From positions 1-64,000 of the forward strand of contig NZ_BDBC01000014.1 in NCBI RefSeq assembly GCF_001612785.1: a stretch of 64,000 nt of DNA, written 5' to 3'. The translations under genes and the position numbers were made by a program. Positions 32,606 to 43,215 of this stretch are shown here, piece by piece. Below the pieces are notes generated by a model, which worked only from the letters and a program-made list of their open reading frames with translations, did not search any database and was not told the DNA's origin. Position 1 is the first letter of the stretch, and every line of letters starts with the position of its first letter. This DNA is from Nocardia beijingensis NBRC 16342 (lineage in GTDB: Bacteria; Actinomycetota; Actinomycetes; Mycobacteriales; Mycobacteriaceae).

Positions 32606-33019
32606 ATGAAGAGCACACTGCTGGAGGTGCGAACGGGCCACAGTGAAGTGGTACAGGACATCACGCCGCAGTGCGCGGCATTCGCGCGCGAAGCGGGCGG
32701 GGACGGGCTGCTGCACGTCTTCGTGCCGCATGCCACGGCGGGGATCGCGATCATGGAACTGGGCGCGCGCAGCGACGACGACCTGCTGGCCGCGCTGCGC
32801 GATCTGCTGCCCGCCGACGATCGGTGGCGGCACGCGCACGGCTCCCGTGGACACGGGCGCTCGCACGTGATGCCCGCGCTCATCCCGCCGTATGCCACCG
32901 TTCCCGTGCTCGGCGGGAAACTGACCCTCGGCACGTGGCAGTCGATCGCGCTGGTCGATCTGAATGTCGACAACCCGGACCGGCAGGTGCGGTTGTCCTT
33001 CCTCACCGACGCGAGCTGA
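32606..33019 (+). CDS. YjbQ/UPF0047 family protein
   Basis: A 137-residue homotrimer-type protein of the YjbQ family. Family marks: GLLHVFVPHATAGIAIMEL near residue 34, the HAHGSRGHGRSHVMPALI metal/phosphate pocket near 76, and LGTWQSIALVDLN near 110. Some members show weak thiamine-phosphate-synthase activity; the real role is unknown. A GACGAT hexamer lies 6 nt upstream of the ATG, possibly a weak leaderless promoter. It is divergent from ask-asd. Confidence 0.85.
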   Translation: MKSTLLEVRTGHSEVVQDITPQCAAFAREAGGDGLLHVFVPHATAGIAIMELGARSDDDLLAALRDLLPADDRWRHAHGSRGHGRSHVMPALIPPYATVPVLGGKLTLGTWQSIALVDLNVDNPDRQVRLSFLTDAS

Positions 33020-33063
33020 GCCGGGCGACGAGAAGCCGGTCCCACCCCTCTGCCGCTGCCCGA

Positions 33064-33192
33064 GTGCTCACCGAGGAGCAGGGCGGGGAATTGATCGAAG
33101 TTCCGGCCGAGCGTGTGACCAGCGCGGACGAGTGGGACAGCGCCCGCGCGCCCGCCGCAGCGGTTGTGACGCGCACCACTGCCGTCCGATAA
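33064..33192 (+). CDS. possible small protein, 42 residues
   Basis: A GTG-started frame (VLTEEQGGELIEVPAERVTS and 22 more residues) with GC-biased third positions, ending 7 bp before the next gene's start codon. It contains no motif I recognise and has no clear ribosome-binding site. It could be the tail of a lost gene. Low confidence. Confidence 0.25.
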   Translation: MLTEEQGGELIEVPAERVTSADEWDSARAPAAAVVTRTTAVR

Positions 33193-33193
33193 T
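33188..33193 (+). promoter_or_regulatory. -10 element (GATAAT) of the DUF1918 gene
   Basis: GATAAT, 6 nt, then ATG at 33200: a leaderless arrangement that fixes the start. It overlaps the stop of the preceding small frame. Confidence 0.45.
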
Positions 33194-33199
33194 GGGGCG

Positions 33200-33391
33200 A
33201 TGATCGCACATGTAGGAGATCGACTCTGCGTGCACGGACACGTGGTGGGAGAAGGGGATCACCTGGCCGAGATCATCGAGGTCCGCGGACCGGACGGGAC
33301 GCCGCCCTACCTGGTGCGCTTCTCCGACGGTCACGAGTCGCTGGTGTATCCGGGGCCCGACGCGATCGTCGAGCCCGCCGCTTCGAAGTGA
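33200..33391 (+). CDS. DUF1918 domain protein
   Basis: A 63-residue single-domain protein of a family common in actinobacteria: MIAHVGDRLCVHGHVVGEGD, the EIIEVRGPDGTPPYLVRF strand pair, and the VYPGPDAIV ending are diagnostic. The fold is a small SH3-like beta-barrel; function unknown. Transcribed alone from a leaderless promoter and closed by a strong hairpin. Confidence 0.85.
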   Translation: MIAHVGDRLCVHGHVVGEGDHLAEIIEVRGPDGTPPYLVRFSDGHESLVYPGPDAIVEPAASK

Positions 33392-33397
33392 ACGTCG

Positions 33398-33442
33398 CGC
33401 CGGGCCGAGCGGCGTGCGGCCTCGCCGCCGCTCGGCCCGGCG
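33398..33442. terminator. terminator between DUF1918 and GerW-like genes
   Basis: CGCCGGGCCGAGCGGCG (33398-33414) and its perfect 17-bp complement (33426-33442) around an 11-nt loop, between convergent genes. Confidence 0.85.
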
Positions 33443-33472
33443 CTCATCGCTCGGAAACGACCGTAGCGCCGA

Positions 33473-33820
33473 TCACCCGCTTCGCTGGAAACGGCGGGTC
33501 AGCGCGACGGCCAGGATGCCCGCGATCAGCACCTTGCCCGCCGTCTCGATGATCGCGTTGACGTCGACAGCCGGGTGCCAGGTCAGCCGGCCGTCGCGCA
33601 GCACGTAAGCGCCGACCGGCTTGGCGCCGATGCCGAAGGCCGCGCCTTCACCGGAGCCCTCCCCGTCCGCGCCGTTCCCGTTGCCACCGCCACCGCCACC
33701 GCCGCCACCGACCGACGCGGCGGGAATGACTATCGCCCCGCCCGCTTCGTAGGGGTCGCCGTAAACCCGGCGCACCGTCATCGCGTCCCGCGCCTGTGCC
33801 AGCAGTTCGGCGTATTTCAT
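33473..33820 (-). CDS. GerW/YtfJ-family sporulation-like protein
   Basis: A 115-residue protein with the YtfJ/GerW pattern: RRVYGDPYEAGGAIVIPAAS, a run of nine glycines, then GAAFGIGAKPVGAYVLRDGR and LTWHPAVDVN, followed by a C-terminal hydrophobic helix (VLIAGILAVAL). In Bacillus GerW is a spore germination factor, but the family is widespread in non-sporulating actinobacteria, where the role is unknown. The start at 33820 has GGGAGGAC upstream. The poly-glycine tract (GGC/GGT repeats) may vary in length between strains. Confidence 0.8.
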   Translation of the reverse strand: MKYAELLAQARDAMTVRRVYGDPYEAGGAIVIPAASVGGGGGGGGGNGNGADGEGSGEGAAFGIGAKPVGAYVLRDGRLTWHPAVDVNAIIETAGKVLIAGILAVALTRRFQRSG

Positions 33821-34074
33821 GACGTCCTCCCGCCCGTCCCGATGGCTCCGGATACCGGCGCCCATTCGGATCCGATGGTAGGCGCGCCGGCCCCTGCTCG
33901 GCCCCCATCCTTCCGGACGGAAGTTGTTCCCCTGTTTGCCGATCGCCGATCTCGGGCAGATAACGGCATGTTCTCCCGGTAACCGAGATGTGGTCTGGCA
34001 CAGTCAGGTTGACGAACCGGACAAAACGCGGAGACAATCGGCCGACATGTCCATCCGGGGGTCGGAGGTATGCC

Positions 34075-34533
34075 ATGCGCACCAAAACGGATATCCGATT
34101 CTTCGTCGACACCGATCCCGATCAGGTCATGGACGCACTGAAGGACGTGGAATCGCTTCCGGAATGGTCGTCCTCCTACAGCGACGTCCGGGTCGCGACC
34201 CGCGACGCACGGCGAAGGCCGCGGCGGGTCTTCCTCAAGGCGGAGCTACTCGGCAGTTCGGATCTGCAAGTGCTGGAATACGATTGGACCGACGACCGGT
34301 CCTCCTGGACCGTCGCCGACAGCACCAGGGGCGTGCGGGGCGGCGGTTTTTTCGAAGTGTCCGACACTGTCGACGGCACGCACGTCTGGTACCACGTCGA
34401 GCTCTATCTGCCGCTCCCGGTTCCCGGATTTCTGCTCAAGCGCACTTTCCGCAAGGCCAACGAGGTGGTCGTGGAGTGCTTCATTGATTTCGCCGAGCGG
34501 TTCCCGGAAACGGAGACCTATCTACCCGTCTAG
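34075..34533 (+). CDS. SRPBCC (START/polyketide-cyclase-like) family protein
   Basis: A 152-residue hydrophobic-ligand-binding fold: RTKTDIRFFVDTDPDQVMDA, LKDVESLPEWSSSYSDVRVA, and a C-terminal helix (NEVVVECFIDFAERFPE). Actinobacteria encode many such proteins; ligand unknown. The ATG at 34075 has GGAGG 8 nt upstream. It shares its fold with the gene at 61514 but little sequence. Confidence 0.8.
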   Translation: MRTKTDIRFFVDTDPDQVMDALKDVESLPEWSSSYSDVRVATRDARRRPRRVFLKAELLGSSDLQVLEYDWTDDRSSWTVADSTRGVRGGGFFEVSDTVDGTHVWYHVELYLPLPVPGFLLKRTFRKANEVVVECFIDFAERFPETETYLPV

Positions 34534-34619
34534 CACCGACGGCTGCGCTCTGCGCGAAATCGGCCGCCCGGCCACGCGGCGGACCCGCGCGGAATCGGCC
34601 GGAGTGCGACGATGAGCGC

Positions 34620-35831
34620 ATGATCGGTTCCAAACGGGTGCGGTTCCAGCCGATGGCGGAGGGCGCGTCGGTGACCCAGCTCGAGTTGTTCTTCGACCTG
34701 GTGCTCGTCTTCGCGTTCACCATGGTCACCGGCTTGGTCGCGGAGGAGACCAGCGCGAAGAACATGCTGCGCGGGCTGCTGGTGCTCGCGGTGATGTGGT
34801 GGCTGTGGATCGCCTACTCGTGGCTCGGGAACGTGGTCCGCGCCGACGAGGGCATCGCGCGAGTCGCGATGTTCGCGGCCATGGGCGGCGCTTTCCTGGC
34901 CGCGCTCACCATCCCGGAGGCGTTCGAGGATCTGGACGGAGGATGGTTCGGGCCGCTGGTCTTCGCGATCGCCTACCTGATCGTGCGGTTGGTGCATCTG
35001 GGGATGTTCTGGCTGGCCAGCGCCGAGGACCCGCAATTGCGCGGACAGCTGCTGCGCTGGGCGCTCGGTTCGATCACCCTCGGCACCACACTGCTGGTGA
35101 TCGCCGCGCTGACCACCGGTCGGGTGCAGATCGCGCTGTGGATCGCCGCGATCGCGGGCGACTACCTGTGGACCCTGTTCGCGGGCACCGATTGGCGATT
35201 GAATTCGGCCAACCATTTCGTCGAGCGATACGGGCTGATCATCATCGTCGCGCTCGGTGAATCGATCGTCTCGATCGGCATCGGAGTGGCCGGCCTGCCG
35301 ATCTCCTGGCCGATCGCGCTCGGTTCGCTGCTCGGCCTCGCCATTTCCGGCCTGCTGTGGTGGGCGTATTTCGACGTCGCGGCTCTCGCGGTGGAGCACG
35401 AACTAGTCCACGCCGAGGGCAGGCGGCAGATCAAGATCGCGCAGGCTTCCTACACCTTCTGGCATTTCCCGATGATCGCCGGGATCATCGCGCTGTCGCT
35501 CGGGCTGAAGAAGGTCCTCTACTACGTGGGGGATTCCTCGCACCACACGTTGCGGGACGCGTTGTACGGAATCCCGCTCTACGCGCTCTACGGCGGCGTC
35601 GTGCTGTATCTGATCGCGCTGGTGGGGTTCAAGCACTACGCCACGCGCACCGTCACGGTGGCGCGCGTCGTCGCCGTCGTGGTGCTGCTTGCGCTCATCC
35701 CGTTGGCCTGCGCCCTGCCCGCGCTGGCTTCGCTGGCCCTGCTGTGCGGCGTCCTGGTCGCGCTGATCGCTTGGGAGACCGTGCGTTTGGCGCAGCCGCG
35801 GGACGCGATCAGGCACGCGGTACCCGATTGA
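34620..35831 (+). CDS. low-temperature-requirement A (LtrA) family membrane protein
   Basis: A 403-residue membrane protein with about ten hydrophobic helices. The N-terminal GASVTQLELFFDLVLVFAFT and the later ERYGLIIIVALGESIVSIGI are the signature segments of LtrA proteins, named for cold sensitivity of a Listeria mutant; biochemical function unknown. A weak GACGAT hexamer lies 6 nt before the ATG. Its last 23 bp overlap the 3' end of the convergent ion-channel-like gene, an unusual arrangement. Confidence 0.87.
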   Translation: MIGSKRVRFQPMAEGASVTQLELFFDLVLVFAFTMVTGLVAEETSAKNMLRGLLVLAVMWWLWIAYSWLGNVVRADEGIARVAMFAAMGGAFLAALTIPEAFEDLDGGWFGPLVFAIAYLIVRLVHLGMFWLASAEDPQLRGQLLRWALGSITLGTTLLVIAALTTGRVQIALWIAAIAGDYLWTLFAGTDWRLNSANHFVERYGLIIIVALGESIVSIGIGVAGLPISWPIALGSLLGLAISGLLWWAYFDVAALAVEHELVHAEGRRQIKIAQASYTFWHFPMIAGIIALSLGLKKVLYYVGDSSHHTLRDALYGIPLYALYGGVVLYLIALVGFKHYATRTVTVARVVAVVVLLALIPLACALPALASLALLCGVLVALIAWETVRLAQPRDAIRHAVPD

Positions 35832-36678
35832 GATGATGCCGAACGCCGTGCTCGGCGCCTGTCGGCCCGTATGCGGACGGCGGCACCCGCACACCGTCGC
35901 GCACGGCGTCGCGGATCTGATCGATGTTCTCCCGTAGCAAGTCCGCGACGAGTTCGTCGGTGCGCGGATCCTCCAGTACCTGGAACACGATGCGGAACGT
36001 GGTGTCGGCGATCAGCCGGATGATCTCGTCGTGGAACGGGATGTAGCGCACCCGCCCCGCCTGCGGGTCCTTCTTGATCAACTCCAGGATCATCTCGTCC
36101 AGCTCGGCGCGGTTCTCCTCCAGGGCGGCCGCGATGTTGCGGGTGTAGTGGCCGGTGCGCAGCACCTCGGCCACCTCGTCCATCACCGCGATGGTCATCG
36201 GACGGCGGATGGTGTCGACGATGGTCGCCACGAACCGGTTCACCACCGCGGCGGTCACCCGGTCGCCGAACACCCGGTCGGCCACCCTGGCGAGCCTGCC
36301 AAGGATCACCACGATGCGCAGCAGCCGGAAGCCACGGAAGAACGGGCTGGTCACCGGGATCATGCCGATGATCTCGTACCAATATACGAACGGGAAGGTC
36401 CATGGCCAGCCCGCGCGACGCCAGCGCCACAGGAACTCGAGCGCGAAGACCGCGCACAACGACCAGTCGACCAGCATGATCGTGTGGTAGGTGTGCCCGG
36501 AGACCGGGAAGAACGTGATCCAGCTGACCAGCGCTACGGAGACGACAGCCAGCGCCAGCATCACGAAATCCGTCCACAGCATCGGCGGCTTGCGCGGATA
36601 GTCCTGCGGCTCGGGCGTTTCCCGCAGGCCGTATCGCTCGACGGATGAGCTGTCGATACCCGAGCTGGGAGCGGACAC
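35809..36678 (-). CDS. voltage-sensor-like ion transporter without pore domain
   Basis: A 289-residue protein resembling the first half of voltage-gated ion channels. Four hydrophobic helices: about 33-56, 64-88, 95-112 and the S4-like FRLLRIVVILGRLARVADRV near 117-136 with arginines every three to four residues. Asp and Glu sit in the second helix (VDWSLCAVFALEFLWRWRR), as in voltage sensors. No S5-filter-S6 pore follows; the C-terminal 150 residues are a soluble helical domain. It is therefore more like a stand-alone voltage sensor or proton pathway than a standard channel. It overlaps the convergent LtrA gene by 23 bp. Confidence 0.75.
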   Translation of the reverse strand: MSAPSSGIDSSSVERYGLRETPEPQDYPRKPPMLWTDFVMLALAVVSVALVSWITFFPVSGHTYHTIMLVDWSLCAVFALEFLWRWRRAGWPWTFPFVYWYEIIGMIPVTSPFFRGFRLLRIVVILGRLARVADRVFGDRVTAAVVNRFVATIVDTIRRPMTIAVMDEVAEVLRTGHYTRNIAAALEENRAELDEMILELIKKDPQAGRVRYIPFHDEIIRLIADTTFRIVFQVLEDPRTDELVADLLRENIDQIRDAVRDGVRVPPSAYGPTGAEHGVRHHLNRVPRA

Positions 36679-36765
36679 TGCGGATCCCTTCGACGCCGAA
36701 CGGTGCCGCCGACATTAGTACGCGGAAAGCACGCTCGGCACGGATGGCGATGCCCCCGGAGGACT

Positions 36766-38385
36766 TCAGCGACCGGCGCGAACGATCGCCTCGATATTGC
36801 GCTCGGCCAGCGCCGCGATGGTCAGCGATGGGTTGACCGTTCCGGTGCTGCCTGGAATCGCCGCGCCGTCCATCACGTAGAGGCCGGGGTGCCCGTGCAC
36901 CCGGCCGTAGCCGTCGGTGGCGCGTCCAAGCACCGCTCCGCCGAGCGGATGGGCGGTGAACAGCGCGTTCGCATCGTAGCCGAGGGCGCTGTACTCGACG
37001 AGGGCGTCGGCTCGCTCGGCGATCCGGTGATCGACGGCGCGCGCCGCCGCGACGGTCTCGTTCCGGTTCTCGACCGACCAGCTCAGCCCGACCCGGCCGG
37101 TGGCCCCGTCGTATCCGAACCGGGTGCGGGTCGGGTCGAGCACCATGCCGAGCGAGGCGAGCGCGCCGGTCTCGAACGGAATGCCGGGGATGTACCAGCT
37201 CTCCAGGGTCAGCGGCACCGCGGATTCGTCGAAGATCCGGCTCGCGCTCGGCACGCCCTGGCCCTGACCGGCCAGCGCGCTGGCGCCGCGGGCCAGGACC
37301 ACGTCCCCGTTGGTGCCCCAGCCGTCGCCGATGTGTTCGTTCAGGTTCGGCAGCGCGCCGGTGGCCTGCGCGCGGACCAGCAGTTCGGAGCTGCCGATCG
37401 ATCCGGCGCCGAGGAAAAGCCGGTCGCAGGTGAGGGTGCGGGTGGACAGCACGTCACCGGTCGGCGACAGCTTCGCCACGGTGACCGCGTAGCGGCCGCC
37501 GGATTCCTGCGCGATGGCGTCGACCCGGTGGCCGGGGAAGACGCCGCACCGGCCGGTGCCCTGCGCGTACGCCAGGTAGTTCTGATTCAGGTCGAACTTG
37601 GCGCCGTTGGAGTTGCCCAGGTTGCTCCGCGCGGCCGTCGCGGAAGGCCTCGACCCTCCGGCCAATTCGGCGCGCAGGATGTCCCAGTTGAAGATCGAGT
37701 CGTTGGCCTGCGGCTGGTAGCCCGCCTTGCGCACCTGGTCGTCCCAGGCGCGGGAATGCGCGAACGGCGCGGAGTTGTAGATGTCCGCCGGCATCGGGCT
37801 CAGCCGCAGCATCTCGCGCACGCGCGGGTAGTAGACGCGCTCCATCTCGCCGTAGTCGACGACGCCGCCGAAGACGTGGTCGAAGAAGCGGCGTTCCGGG
37901 GCGATCATGGCACCGCTGAAGATCACCGATCCGCCGCCGACGGCGGCCGCGCGCCAAACGTCGATGCCCGGGTATTCGGTGCAGTCCAGCACACCGCCGA
38001 AGCTGGCGAAATGCATCGGCACCTTGGTGACGCCGGTGAAGTTGGTGCGGTGCCAGAAGCCGCGGCCGTCGGGCAGGTCGTCGCCGGTGAAGATCTCCCG
38101 CCACGGGTCGTTCGGCCAGCGCGAACCGCGCTCGAGCACGGTGGTGGCGATACCTGCCTCGGCCAGGCGCAACGCGGATACGGCGGCGCCGAAGCCCGAG
38201 CCGATGACAATCGCGGGCGAGTGCTCCGGCGGGTCGGGAATCGGGGCGAAGATCTCCGGCACCCAGGCGCGGAACAGGGCCTCCCACATCGGATTCGCGG
38301 AGGCCGCGCCCGTCCCCGTCATCGTTCCCACAGCACCGAGCAGGGCGGCCGTGCCAGCCGCCTTGAACAAGGCACGTCTACGCAC
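36766..38385 (-). CDS. cholesterol oxidase, class I (GMC fold, exported)
   Basis: A 539-residue secreted flavoenzyme that oxidises and isomerises 3-beta-hydroxysterols to 3-keto-4-ene steroids, producing peroxide. A twin-arginine-like signal (RRRALFKAAGTAALLGAVG) is followed by the FAD motif VIGSGFGAAVSALRL near residue 60, the GVGGG-equivalent AAVGGGSVIFSGAM near 148, LTLESW with the catalytic-Glu position near 390, HPLGGAVLG (catalytic His) near 480, and VNPSLTI (catalytic Asn) near 518. These match the Streptomyces/Brevibacterium class I enzyme. It points to steroid use or host-membrane attack. 36679-36765 and 38386-38461 hold no further gene. Confidence 0.88.
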   Translation of the reverse strand: MRRRALFKAAGTAALLGAVGTMTGTGAASANPMWEALFRAWVPEIFAPIPDPPEHSPAIVIGSGFGAAVSALRLAEAGIATTVLERGSRWPNDPWREIFTGDDLPDGRGFWHRTNFTGVTKVPMHFASFGGVLDCTEYPGIDVWRAAAVGGGSVIFSGAMIAPERRFFDHVFGGVVDYGEMERVYYPRVREMLRLSPMPADIYNSAPFAHSRAWDDQVRKAGYQPQANDSIFNWDILRAELAGGSRPSATAARSNLGNSNGAKFDLNQNYLAYAQGTGRCGVFPGHRVDAIAQESGGRYAVTVAKLSPTGDVLSTRTLTCDRLFLGAGSIGSSELLVRAQATGALPNLNEHIGDGWGTNGDVVLARGASALAGQGQGVPSASRIFDESAVPLTLESWYIPGIPFETGALASLGMVLDPTRTRFGYDGATGRVGLSWSVENRNETVAAARAVDHRIAERADALVEYSALGYDANALFTAHPLGGAVLGRATDGYGRVHGHPGLYVMDGAAIPGSTGTVNPSLTIAALAERNIEAIVRAGR

Positions 38386-38461
38386 CGGTCACCTTCCATC
38401 ATCAGGCTTAGCGTGCGCAGATTACCGGTATTCCCGATTTGTGAACAGATATCCGTTTCGG

Positions 38462-40090
38462 CTATCGCTCGAACGGCAGCTCGTCCGCGCGGCAGGTCGC
38501 GCCGGGGGCGGGTAGCTGTAAGTCGACGAGATAACGCTCCCGCAATTTCCGGGCACATTCGCTGAGCGGCGTGTGCCCGTACCCGCCCTCCACGACGACC
38601 AGCCGGGCGTTGACCAGTTCCTGCTGCGCGCGCCGCGCCGCGCCGAGCGGGGTGGCGGGGTCGAAGCGGTTGCCGATCAGCAGAGCGGGGGTGTCCGACC
38701 GCAGAATCCACGGCCCGGGGTACCGCTGGGCATATCCCTCCGGCGGGGACGGCCAAGCGGCGCACGCCTGGTGCAGCCAGAGCCAGAACGCGCCGTAAGT
38801 CGGGCTCACACTCTCCAGATCCCTTGCCATCGTGGGCCATTGGCCCGGATCGCGCGGAAAGGTGTTGTCCGCGCACGAGATCGCGGTGTACGAGTCGAGG
38901 AAATTGCCGGTTTGCGCGGTGGCCGCGAGAATCTCGCTCACCGCGGCGGGATTGCCCGCCGGACCGCGCTCCAGTTCCGCGAGCAGTGCGGCAAGGGCAG
39001 GCCAGCCCTTTTCCGGGTCGTACAGCAAGAGCGCCTGCGACGACAGCACCTCGGCGTAGGTGACGGTCCGCGCCCGTTCCCCCGTCCCCACGACCTGCGG
39101 CGCCTCGCGAAGCCGTCGCAGGAGGGCGTCATCACGCGCGCGGAGGTCCGCGGGGGCGACGGGATCGCCCGCCCCTGCGCGCACGACGACATCACCATGA
39201 CCGCTCGACGTGGCGAAGGGACAGCGCTCCTGGCCCGCGGCCGCGCACAGCCGCAGGAATTCACCGAGCACTTCCTCGGTCCCGGCGGCGGTGGACTCGA
39301 TGGCCCTTCGGGTGTCGTTGGTGTACGCGTCCGGGTCGATCACCGACGCCAGCGACAGCGCGCGCACCCGATCGCCGAACAGCGCGCCGTATACCTGACC
39401 CAGATAGCTCGCGTAGGAACCGCCCGTATACGTCAGCTGGGCGTCGCCGACGGCCCGGCGCAACAGGTCCAGATCGCGCGCCACGTCGACGGTGGTCAGG
39501 TGGCCGAGCAGAGCGCCGCCGTGCGCCGCGCAACCGGCGGCCAGCTCGCGGCTGGCCACGTCGGCCGCGCGCTCCTGCTCCGGGCCGACGGGCGGAAGCA
39601 ACGCGCCGGACCAGAACCGCCGCTGCCGCTCGGCGTCCGCGAAACACCGCACCTGTCCGCTGCGGCCGACGCCGCGCTGGTCGAAGGTGACCACGTCGAA
39701 GCGGCGCGCCAGCTCGCCGCCGAGCAGTTCGCCCTCGGCCGCCCAGCGCAGTCCCGAATTCCCCGGACCGCCGGCGGCGGCGAACAGCGTGCCGATCCGC
39801 CGCTGCGGGTCGCCGGCCTGCTGACGCACCAGCGCCAGACCCAGGGTCGGCCCGTCGGGGTGCGCGTAGTCCACCGGCACCTGCGCGGTCGCGCACTCGA
39901 AACCGCGCAGTTCCGGCTCCGCGCACGTCGCCCAGTCCAGCCGGGGCGCAGGCACGGCGTCGGCTTGCGCGACCAGATCCGCGACCGCCGACTCGTGTCG
40001 GCTCGGCGGGCCGCCGCAGCCGCTCACCACGGGCAGCAGCGCGGCGAGCGCGGCGACGATGACGATCTTCCAGCTAGGCACGGCACTCAT
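38462..40090 (-). CDS. lipoprotein alpha/beta hydrolase, tripeptidyl aminopeptidase (TAP) type
   Basis: A 542-residue exported lipoprotein: a signal peptide with lipobox VSGC near residue 25, an alpha/beta-hydrolase core with VTFDQRGVGRSG near 140 and the nucleophile elbow YTGGSYASYLGQVYG near 222, and a C-terminal TAP-like lid/cap domain with LLIGNRFDPATPLGAA (Asp) near 465 and EGGYGHTPL (His) near 505. The family includes the Streptomyces tripeptidyl aminopeptidases and mycobacterial CaeA-like carboxylesterases, so peptidase and esterase roles are both open. The triad is intact. Adjacent to cholesterol oxidase in the same direction, possibly co-transcribed. Confidence 0.85.
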   Translation of the reverse strand: MSAVPSWKIVIVAALAALLPVVSGCGGPPSRHESAVADLVAQADAVPAPRLDWATCAEPELRGFECATAQVPVDYAHPDGPTLGLALVRQQAGDPQRRIGTLFAAAGGPGNSGLRWAAEGELLGGELARRFDVVTFDQRGVGRSGQVRCFADAERQRRFWSGALLPPVGPEQERAADVASRELAAGCAAHGGALLGHLTTVDVARDLDLLRRAVGDAQLTYTGGSYASYLGQVYGALFGDRVRALSLASVIDPDAYTNDTRRAIESTAAGTEEVLGEFLRLCAAAGQERCPFATSSGHGDVVVRAGAGDPVAPADLRARDDALLRRLREAPQVVGTGERARTVTYAEVLSSQALLLYDPEKGWPALAALLAELERGPAGNPAAVSEILAATAQTGNFLDSYTAISCADNTFPRDPGQWPTMARDLESVSPTYGAFWLWLHQACAAWPSPPEGYAQRYPGPWILRSDTPALLIGNRFDPATPLGAARRAQQELVNARLVVVEGGYGHTPLSECARKLRERYLVDLQLPAPGATCRADELPFER

Positions 40091-40176
40091 CCTGTGCCCC
40101 GCGCACGGTGGCCGTCGTCAGCCTGAGGACTGACATCCGACCCTGATATCTCGCGGCACGGGTCCGTCCGGCCTGC

Positions 40177-40944
40177 CTAAGACGTCACCAAGCGGATCAC
40201 CGCGATGAGACCGACCACGACGATCACCGCGCGCAACAGGTTCGGCGGCATCCGCCTGCCCAGTCGCGCGCCGAGCTGCCCGCCGATGATCGAGCCGAGC
40301 GCGATCAGCACCACCGCCCGCCAGTCCACGTCCGCGACGACGATGAAGATCAGCGCGGAGACCGCGTTCACGATCAGGGCGAGCACGTTCTTCGCCCCGT
40401 TGAGCCGCTGGATGTCGTCGTGCACGAAAACGCCGAGCAACCCGATCAGCAGCACGCCTTGCGCCGCGCCGAAGTAGCCGCCGTACACACCGGCGGCGTA
40501 GACCGCGGTGAGCAGGATCGGTCCCCCGTGCTCCGGCACCGGCGCGCCGTCGTTCTCCCGGCGGCGCTTGACCCAGTTCGCGAGCCGTGGCTGCACGACG
40601 ACCAGCACCAATGCCAGGATGATCAGGATGGGCACGATCGCCTTGAACGCTGCGGCGGGCAGCACCAGCAGCAGCACCGCGCCGGTGATGCCGCCGAGCA
40701 GCGACGCGGTGCCCAACCGCAGCAGCCGCCGGCGCTGGCCCGCCAGTTCGCGGCGGTATCCGTGCACACCGCTGATCGAGCCGGGAACCAGACCGATGGT
40801 GTTGGACACATTCGCGGTCACCGGCGGAAGGCCGAACGCGAGCAGAACCGGAAAGGTGATCAGGGTGCCGGAGCCGACGATCGTGTTGATGCCGCCCGCC
40901 CCGATGCCCGCACCGAAGACGGCCAGTTGCTCCAGCCAGGTCAT
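40177..40944 (-). CDS. TauE/SafE-family sulfite/anion exporter
   Basis: A 255-residue membrane protein with about seven to eight helices. AGIGAGGINTIVGSGTLITF near the start and the matching YGGYFGAAQGVLLIGLLG in the second half are the two family repeats that form the transport site. Members export sulfite, sulfoacetate or related anions; substrate here unknown. Divergent from the leuA leader region. Confidence 0.85.
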   Translation of the reverse strand: MTWLEQLAVFGAGIGAGGINTIVGSGTLITFPVLLAFGLPPVTANVSNTIGLVPGSISGVHGYRRELAGQRRRLLRLGTASLLGGITGAVLLLVLPAAAFKAIVPILIILALVLVVVQPRLANWVKRRRENDGAPVPEHGGPILLTAVYAAGVYGGYFGAAQGVLLIGLLGVFVHDDIQRLNGAKNVLALIVNAVSALIFIVVADVDWRAVVLIALGSIIGGQLGARLGRRMPPNLLRAVIVVVGLIAVIRLVTS

Positions 40945-41015
40945 TTGCCAATCCTTCTACGTCCCGTCGGACCCAGGGTCCGTACAAGCGTCGTTCACCG
41001 CCGGACGAACGGTAG

Positions 41016-43007
<1,992 letters not shown>

Positions 43008-43033
43008 CAGCGCGTCTCGGCACGCATCCGGAC

Positions 43034-43064
43034 GGGCGCCGCGCGGGTTCACCGCGCGGCGCCC
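43034..43064. terminator. terminator of leuA
   Basis: GGGCGCCGCGCGG, loop GTTCA, CCGCGCGGCGCCC: a perfect 13-bp stem 27 bp after the leuA stop. Confidence 0.85.
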
Positions 43065-43128
43065 GATCTCGCTGGCGCAGACCGTTTGTCACTCATCCGC
43101 CTCCCCATGCCCGGCATGCCTACCGCGA

Positions 43129-43149
43129 CACGGGGTAGCGAACCCCGTG
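43129..43149. promoter_or_regulatory. inverted repeat upstream of the MinD-like gene
   Basis: CACGGGGT, AGCGA, ACCCCGTG: an 8-bp inverted repeat, directly followed by TAGCGT (43151-43156), a possible -10. The GTG start lies 59 nt further on. The repeat could be an operator over the promoter. Confidence 0.4.
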
Positions 43150-43215
43150 CTAGCGTTGGATTCGCACGCCAAGCGCCGAGCTCTCTGCTCGAACTCCCGA
43201 GCAGATGGGGGAACC

